From positions 73,820-137,819 of the forward strand of contig MCFG01000168.1 of NCBI GenBank assembly GCA_002104895.1: DNA of 64,000 bases. The letters are read 5' to 3'. The translations under genes were made by a program, and so were the position numbers. The DNA is from Anaeromyces robustus. Its lineage: Eukaryota > Neocallimastigomycota > Neocallimastigomycetes > Neocallimastigales > Neocallimastigaceae. Shown here piece after piece: positions 59,290-64,000 of the stretch. Each line of letters opens with the position of its first letter. Positions within the stretch are counted from its first letter, which is position 1. The notes beneath the pieces are model-generated. The model was not told the DNA's origin, made no database searches, and saw nothing but the letters and a program-made list of their open reading frames with translations.

Positions 59290-59560
59290 ACAAGCCTCAC
59301 ATACGACACATACGAACAGTGGTTGTCAAGGAAACTGCCCAATAGTAGAGAGTCACAGAGTCACACCTTACATTATTAGAATTTAGTTCTACTCAATCTA
59401 TTTTTTCAATATTATTTTATGAGATTTGAGTAGCTACGCTTCAAATACTTAATTAATCCATTATGGTGGAAAACTATTATACTATTGGTAGAGGCAGTGT
59501 CGAACCACAAGACTTAAGTATGCTAAGGATACACCTTAGATAGAAATTGACTTAATTATT
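59290..59560. other. GC-richer island with tRNA-like B-box on the minus strand
   Basis: This is the most complex non-coding sequence in the window. On the minus strand it contains GTGGTTCGACACTGCC (B-box-like GGTTCGANNC), continuing to CTCTACCA, and 5' of that a hairpin CTAAGG-TGTAT-CCTTAG. There is no D-arm or matching acceptor strand, so it is not a tRNA gene. On the plus strand TTGGTAGAGGCAGTGTCGAA could be a primer-binding site of an LTR element. Both readings are tentative. Confidence 0.35.
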
Positions 59561-61205
59561 AAGAATATTAAATATATTTATAAATAAAATTTTAAATTTA
59601 TTTTTAGAGTTATTACATATAAAAATCTTCAAAAAAAAAAAAAAAAAAAACTTTTTTTTTCATTTTATTAATATATTAAATAATAAATAATAAATTTTAA
59701 TATATAAATATATATATTTATATGTATTATACAGTAAATAAAATTTTGATATTTTAATATATATTGTCATAATTAGGTTAAGTTAAAATTAATTCATTAT
59801 TAATCATTAATAATATTTAAATATATTTTTTTGTTCAATTTTTTTTGTATTGTATTGTATAATATAAATGAGTAATATTACAAAAAAATTATTCATTTTT
59901 TTTTTAATTAAGAATATTATATAATTTAAAAAAAAATATATGGGAATAAAATATATAATTTTGTTTATTTATTTGCTTTACTAAATAAATATTAAAAATA
60001 AGCATCCTAAATGATGAAAATTTTTAGTATTAAAAAGTTAAGAAGACATCAATAAACCAATATATAAATTTATTTTATTGGAAGGAAAACCGAACCATTA
60101 CATTATTGCTATAGAATTAGTCATTGCATTATTAGATTTTTCCATTAATTGATATAAATATATATAAATATATTTTATAATATATTTTATTATATAAACA
60201 CATATATTAATTTATGATTAAAAAAAAAAGTATTTATTTGTACAATATATTATAATAAATTATAAATAATTATTTTATTTATTTGCATAATATGTTACAA
60301 TAAATTTTAAATAATTATTTTAATTTTACATTTTCATATTTAACATAACTAATTAATTAATTAATTAATTAATTAATATTTTGTATCTGTAAAAGACTGA
60401 TTAAAATATCTTTGAAATTAATGTCAATTTTTATTGAAAAATTATTAATATTTAATAATTTGGAATAATAGGATTTCATATAAATAATTTAACATAAAAA
60501 TTAAAATTGCAAAAAAAAAAAAAATTCTATAGAATTGATACTTTAATATTTGGTAAAAAAATAATAAATAACATTGTTTATAGTAAAAGTTATAACTGAA
60601 CATGTATGTTTAGTTTAAATTAATAATTTTAAATAAAGATTAATCCTAGTCTAAAAAAAAAAGTTATAATTGAAGTATAGTTTTATAAAAATTATATATA
60701 GAAAGTATAAATTTTATAAATTTTAATTATTAAAACAAATATTGTTTTTTAAAAAAAAAGGATTTATTTTAAAAAAAAATTTTATATTATTAAATATAAT
60801 AATAATAATGATGGTTAATGTAAATATTTCAAAACATTTATATAACCTTAATAAATAATATAATAATATATATATATTAATAATATAAATCATAATAAAT
60901 AATAATATATAATAATAATATAAATCATAATAAATAATAATATATAATAATTATAAATCTATAATAAATAATAAAATAAAAAAATAAAATAATAATAATT
61001 CATGATTACATTATTATTAATAAATAATGAATAATTATTATAATAAAAAACTTTATATTTATATTTATATTTATATTTATGTTTAATATAAAATTATATT
61101 ATAAAAAATAACAAAAATATAAATATAAAAATAATTATAATTATGTAATTATGTAATTATGTATTATAACAATTATGTTGAGTTCTAGAAAAATCAATTT
61201 TATTT

Positions 61206-61239
61206 AATATGTACAATATTTAAATATATTGTACATATT
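61206..61239. repeat. 34-bp near-perfect palindrome
   Basis: AATATGTACAATA and TATTGTACATATT form 13-bp arms around an A/T centre. It lies about 1 kb upstream of the subtilase-like gene; a regulatory role would be speculation. Confidence 0.6.
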
Positions 61240-61498
61240 GAATATTGAATATTCTGTACATATACTCATTTTATACATTTTGTACGTTCATTATTTAATA
61301 TGTTCAAAATTTAATATTAAATTTAATTTAATTTAAAACAAATATTTGAACACAAAATATTAATTATTGATGTCATCATACATATAATTAAAAACAAACT
61401 TTAATTATAATTTTCTAATATTTTTTTAATGATTTTCTTTTTTCTTCAAACATTTAAAGTTTTAAAATCATTTAGTATTAATAATAATATATATAATA

Positions 61499-61586
61499 CA
61501 TATATTTAAAATATATAAAACATATATTTAAAATATATAAAACATATATTTAAAATATATAAAACAAATATTTAAAATATATAATT
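61499..61586. repeat. 22-bp tandem repeat, four copies
   Basis: CATATATTTAAAATATATAA plus AA is repeated from 61499, 61521, 61543 and 61565; the last copy has CAAATA at its start. Confidence 0.85.
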
Positions 61587-62070
61587 TATTTTTTAAAAAA
61601 AAAAAACGTAATATGAATAAAACAATATCATAACTTTAATTTATTAATTTATTGCCCTATTTTTTCAAATTTTTTTTATTTTTTTTTTTTTTTTTTATAT
61701 TATTTTTATAATAATTTAACTACATTTAGTAATTGTATGTATAATTAATTATTTAATTGATTGATTAATTAATTTTATAATATATATATAACAATATATA
61801 AATATAAACAAAATAAATGAAAACAATTGAAAATAAATATATTTATTAAAATAAATGAACAACAAAATAAAAAATTAATAATAATATATTAAAAATAAAC
61901 TAGTATATAAATAAGTGAAAAACAACTTTTTTTTTAGAAACTTGTAATTTTTTAATTATATAATTTTTATAAAAAATTATATATAAAAATTATAAAAAAA
62001 AAATAATTATAATTAAAAAAAATATTTAAGAAATAAAATAATATATAAATTAATAATTAAAAAATTATTA

Positions 62071-62113
<43 letters not shown>

Positions 62114-62242
62114 GTATATATTTAATAAAAATTAATCCTTTAAATATTAAAAAAAGTAATAATAATAATTATATTTATAATTCTTTAATATTAATTTTAT
62201 TATTATAGATTTAAAAATTAAAAGTTAAAAAAAAAAAAAAAA

Positions 62243-64000
62243 ATGAAGAATATATCTTTTCTTTTTACAATAATTGTAGTTTTCAATTATTTAATTAATG
62301 TCACTTTAGCTGATAATAATAAATATCTTATTGCTATTCAAAGAAAAAAATCGGATAAACCATATGATAAAGCCAGTGAAAAAGTTCAAAATGCTATTGA
62401 TGAATTAGTTAATGATAGATTAAATGATATTTATAACATTATTAAAGATAATAAAGAATCTTATGGTAAATCTGATGAAAAAATAAAAGAAATTGAATCT
62501 ATTGAAAAACGTAGTTTAGAAAATAAAAAATTTAGATTTGCCGATAAAACTCACAGAGGAAAAAGTAAAAGTAAACGTGCTGAAAATCCAGATGAAATTC
62601 CATTAGATTCTAAATTAGTTAATCCACTTTGTCCCGGTACTAACTATTATATTGTTACTGCTTACCTCTCTGATGAAGCACTTGAAGAAGTTAAAAAGTT
62701 AGATAATGTTATTATGGTTGAAAAAGATTATGAAACATATGACACTACTAAGGTTGTTGAAAATATTACATCATACGATAATGACAAACTTAAAGAAATT
62801 TCACATTCATCAAAAAAGGTTAAAAGAGATTCTAATAATCAATATTATGATTGGGATGTCATTTATAGTGATACAAAATGGGAATCTATCACTGCAAGAG
62901 AACCAAAAAAAAATAGTGATAATCGTTATAGTCATTTATCTTTAATTTCACAAGGTCGCTATCGTAGGAATGAAGATGGTGAATATGATAATAATTATTA
63001 TTATCCAGGTAAAGGAGGACAAGGAGTTGATGTTTACATGATCGCTACAGGTTTTGTTAATAGTGATAGTTATGAATTTAGTACAAATGAAGGTAAACGT
63101 ACAGTTAGTTGTGATGCTATGTTTATAGGTGATACTACTTATAATCTTAAAGGAACAAGGCAAGAACAAAATTGTTCTGTTTTTGATGATACACTTCCTA
63201 CAACTGGTAACATGCTTATGTCTGTAATTGGAGGTAATGATGCTGGTGTTGCAAAAAATGCTAATCTTCATATGCTTGCTTCAGATTATAAAGTAAATGA
63301 TGAAATCCGTGCTCTTGATTATATTTTCATGAACTCAAGAAATCCACATAAAACTGTTATTTGTATTACTCGTAGTGGTATTGGAAATGCAAATGATGTA
63401 TTAATATTAGAACAAAAAATTAATTTTATGGTTGAGGCCGGTTTTATTATTATTGCTGGTGCAGGTGGTGATTTTAATAATGGTGGATCATATAGTTGTT
63501 ATCCTTCAACTAATAATAATTTCCATTTTTATGCTGGTTTTAAAAATATTATTAGTGTTGGCGCTACTGTAGATACAGATGATATTGATATGAATGATGC
63601 TTACAGAAGAGCTTATTATTCTAATTATGGTGAATGTATTGATATTCATGCTCCAGGTGAAGTTGTATATAAAAATCCAAAGGGTGGTATAACTTTAGAA
63701 ACGGGTACTGGAGGTTCTGCTGCAGTAGCTGCTGGTCTTGCTGCTTCATTCATTGAATATTATAATGCTGATGTATTTGATACTTATTCTATGAAAAATG
63801 CTTTTATTCATTTTGCTCTTAAAAATGAACTTAGTAATATCCCATCAAATACTCCAAATAGATTCCTTAATAATGGTAAAAAAGTTAAATTCTCACCAAA
63901 TCCAATTGTAAAACCAAAACCAACTACTACAACCACTATTAAGAAAACTACTACTACTACCACTACTACTACAACCACTACTACAACTACTACAACTACT
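62243..64000 (+). CDS. Catalytically dead subtilase-like secreted protein (pseudoprotease), partial at window end
   Basis: The frame is open for 586 codons from the ATG to the window edge, with no stop. It starts with a signal peptide (about 1-23), then an I9-like propeptide (27-165) clearly related to the three active-type paralogues (KSDKPYDKASEKVQ, ELVNDRLNDIYNIIKDNKES). The S8 fold follows, up to NTPNRFLNNGK. At the active site, aligned positions are replaced: Asp by Ala268 (MIATG), His by Thr321 (PTTGN), oxyanion Asn by Gly409 (AGAGGD) and Ser by Gly490 (TGTGG). Surrounding structural residues (GVDVY, GVAKNANLHM, NPHKTV, YGECIDIHAPG, AAGLAAS) are kept, so this is loss of activity and not gene decay. 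A Thr-rich linker (561-586) leads to whatever lies beyond the window, possibly a binding module. It is oriented opposite to the active array. Confidence 0.92.
   Translation, partial: MKNISFLFTIIVVFNYLINVTLADNNKYLIAIQRKKSDKPYDKASEKVQNAIDELVNDRLNDIYNIIKDNKESYGKSDEKIKEIESIEKRSLENKKFRFADKTHRGKSKSKRAENPDEIPLDSKLVNPLCPGTNYYIVTAYLSDEALEEVKKLDNVIMVEKDYETYDTTKVVENITSYDNDKLKEISHSSKKVKRDSNNQYYDWDVIYSDTKWESITAREPKKNSDNRYSHLSLISQGRYRRNEDGEYDNNYYYPGKGGQGVDVYMIATGFVNSDSYEFSTNEGKRTVSCDAMFIGDTTYNLKGTRQEQNCSVFDDTLPTTGNMLMSVIGGNDAGVAKNANLHMLASDYKVNDEIRALDYIFMNSRNPHKTVICITRSGIGNANDVLILEQKINFMVEAGFIIIAGAGGDFNNGGSYSCYPSTNNNFHFYAGFKNIISVGATVDTDDIDMNDAYRRAYYSNYGECIDIHAPGEVVYKNPKGGITLETGTGGSAAVAAGLAASFIEYYNADVFDTYSMKNAFIHFALKNELSNIPSNTPNRFLNNGKKVKFSPNPIVKPKPTTTTTIKKTTTTTTTTTTTTTTTTTT

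Larger units (their letters stand above)
58665..62242. other. AT-rich intergenic region upstream of the dead-site subtilase
   Basis: Contains one GC-richer island (59290-59560), a near-palindrome (61206-61239), a 22-bp tandem repeat (61499-61586) and an AAT run just before the gene (62076-62113). At 59076 a 23-codon frame encodes a signal-peptide-like stretch that ends without a gene. No intact gene seen. Confidence 0.6.

Noticed and set aside
59460-59545. Possible tRNA-Tyr on the minus strand (hairpin with GTA in a 7-base loop, TTCGA loop, CCA-like end)
   Set aside because: No D-arm and no acceptor 5' strand can be found, and the T-stem pairs poorly; kept only as a tRNA-like remnant.

Overview
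The window looks like nuclear DNA from an extremely AT-rich eukaryote. My best inference is an anaerobic gut fungus (Neocallimastigomycota: Neocallimastix, Piromyces or Anaeromyces type). The reasons are: intergenic DNA that is almost pure A/T with long homopolymers and microsatellites; large secreted proteins encoded mostly without introns; Thr-rich linkers and hevein-like chitin-binding modules; an AAA-ATPase-like (PF09820-type) gene; an ankyrin gene; and a bacterial-type asparagine synthetase, as expected from gene transfer in the rumen. No rRNA, tRNA or CRISPR array was found. Other AT-rich lineages such as dictyostelids are not formally excluded.

Layout. 4.1-27.4 kb holds three intact minus-strand paralogues of a very large secreted S8 subtilase (1164, 1186 and 1276 aa). 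A plus-strand, intronless AsnA (aspartate-ammonia ligase) gene sits between the first two. A decayed fourth subtilase N-terminus lies at 29.3-29.6 kb, next to a 15-repeat ankyrin gene (29.8-31.8 kb). At 35.4-37.2 kb is an AAA-ATPase-like protein whose usual C-terminal nuclease region is replaced by low-complexity repeats. At 44.6-46.8 kb is a five-exon secreted PPP-type metallophosphatase, whose exons I could join in phase. From 51.6 to 58.7 kb the window becomes a gene graveyard: a broken subtilase carrying a long inverted repeat, a broken copy of exons 4-5 of the metallophosphatase, a broken HSP70, and a broken gene of unknown family. At 62.2 kb a plus-strand subtilase paralogue begins and runs off the window.

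Main result. The last gene is an apparent pseudoprotease. Its reading frame, signal peptide, propeptide and subtilase fold are intact, but the positions equivalent to the catalytic Asp, His and Ser and to the oxyanion Asn are Ala, Thr, Gly and Gly. The same locus therefore carries active-looking giant subtilases (catalytic domain, hevein-like domain, five Cys-rich modules, Thr/Val-rich tail), a dead-site relative, and at least two relics. The active paralogues could act outside the cell on chitin-rich or protein-rich surfaces; that role is inferred from domain content only. The other genes show no clear functional link to them.
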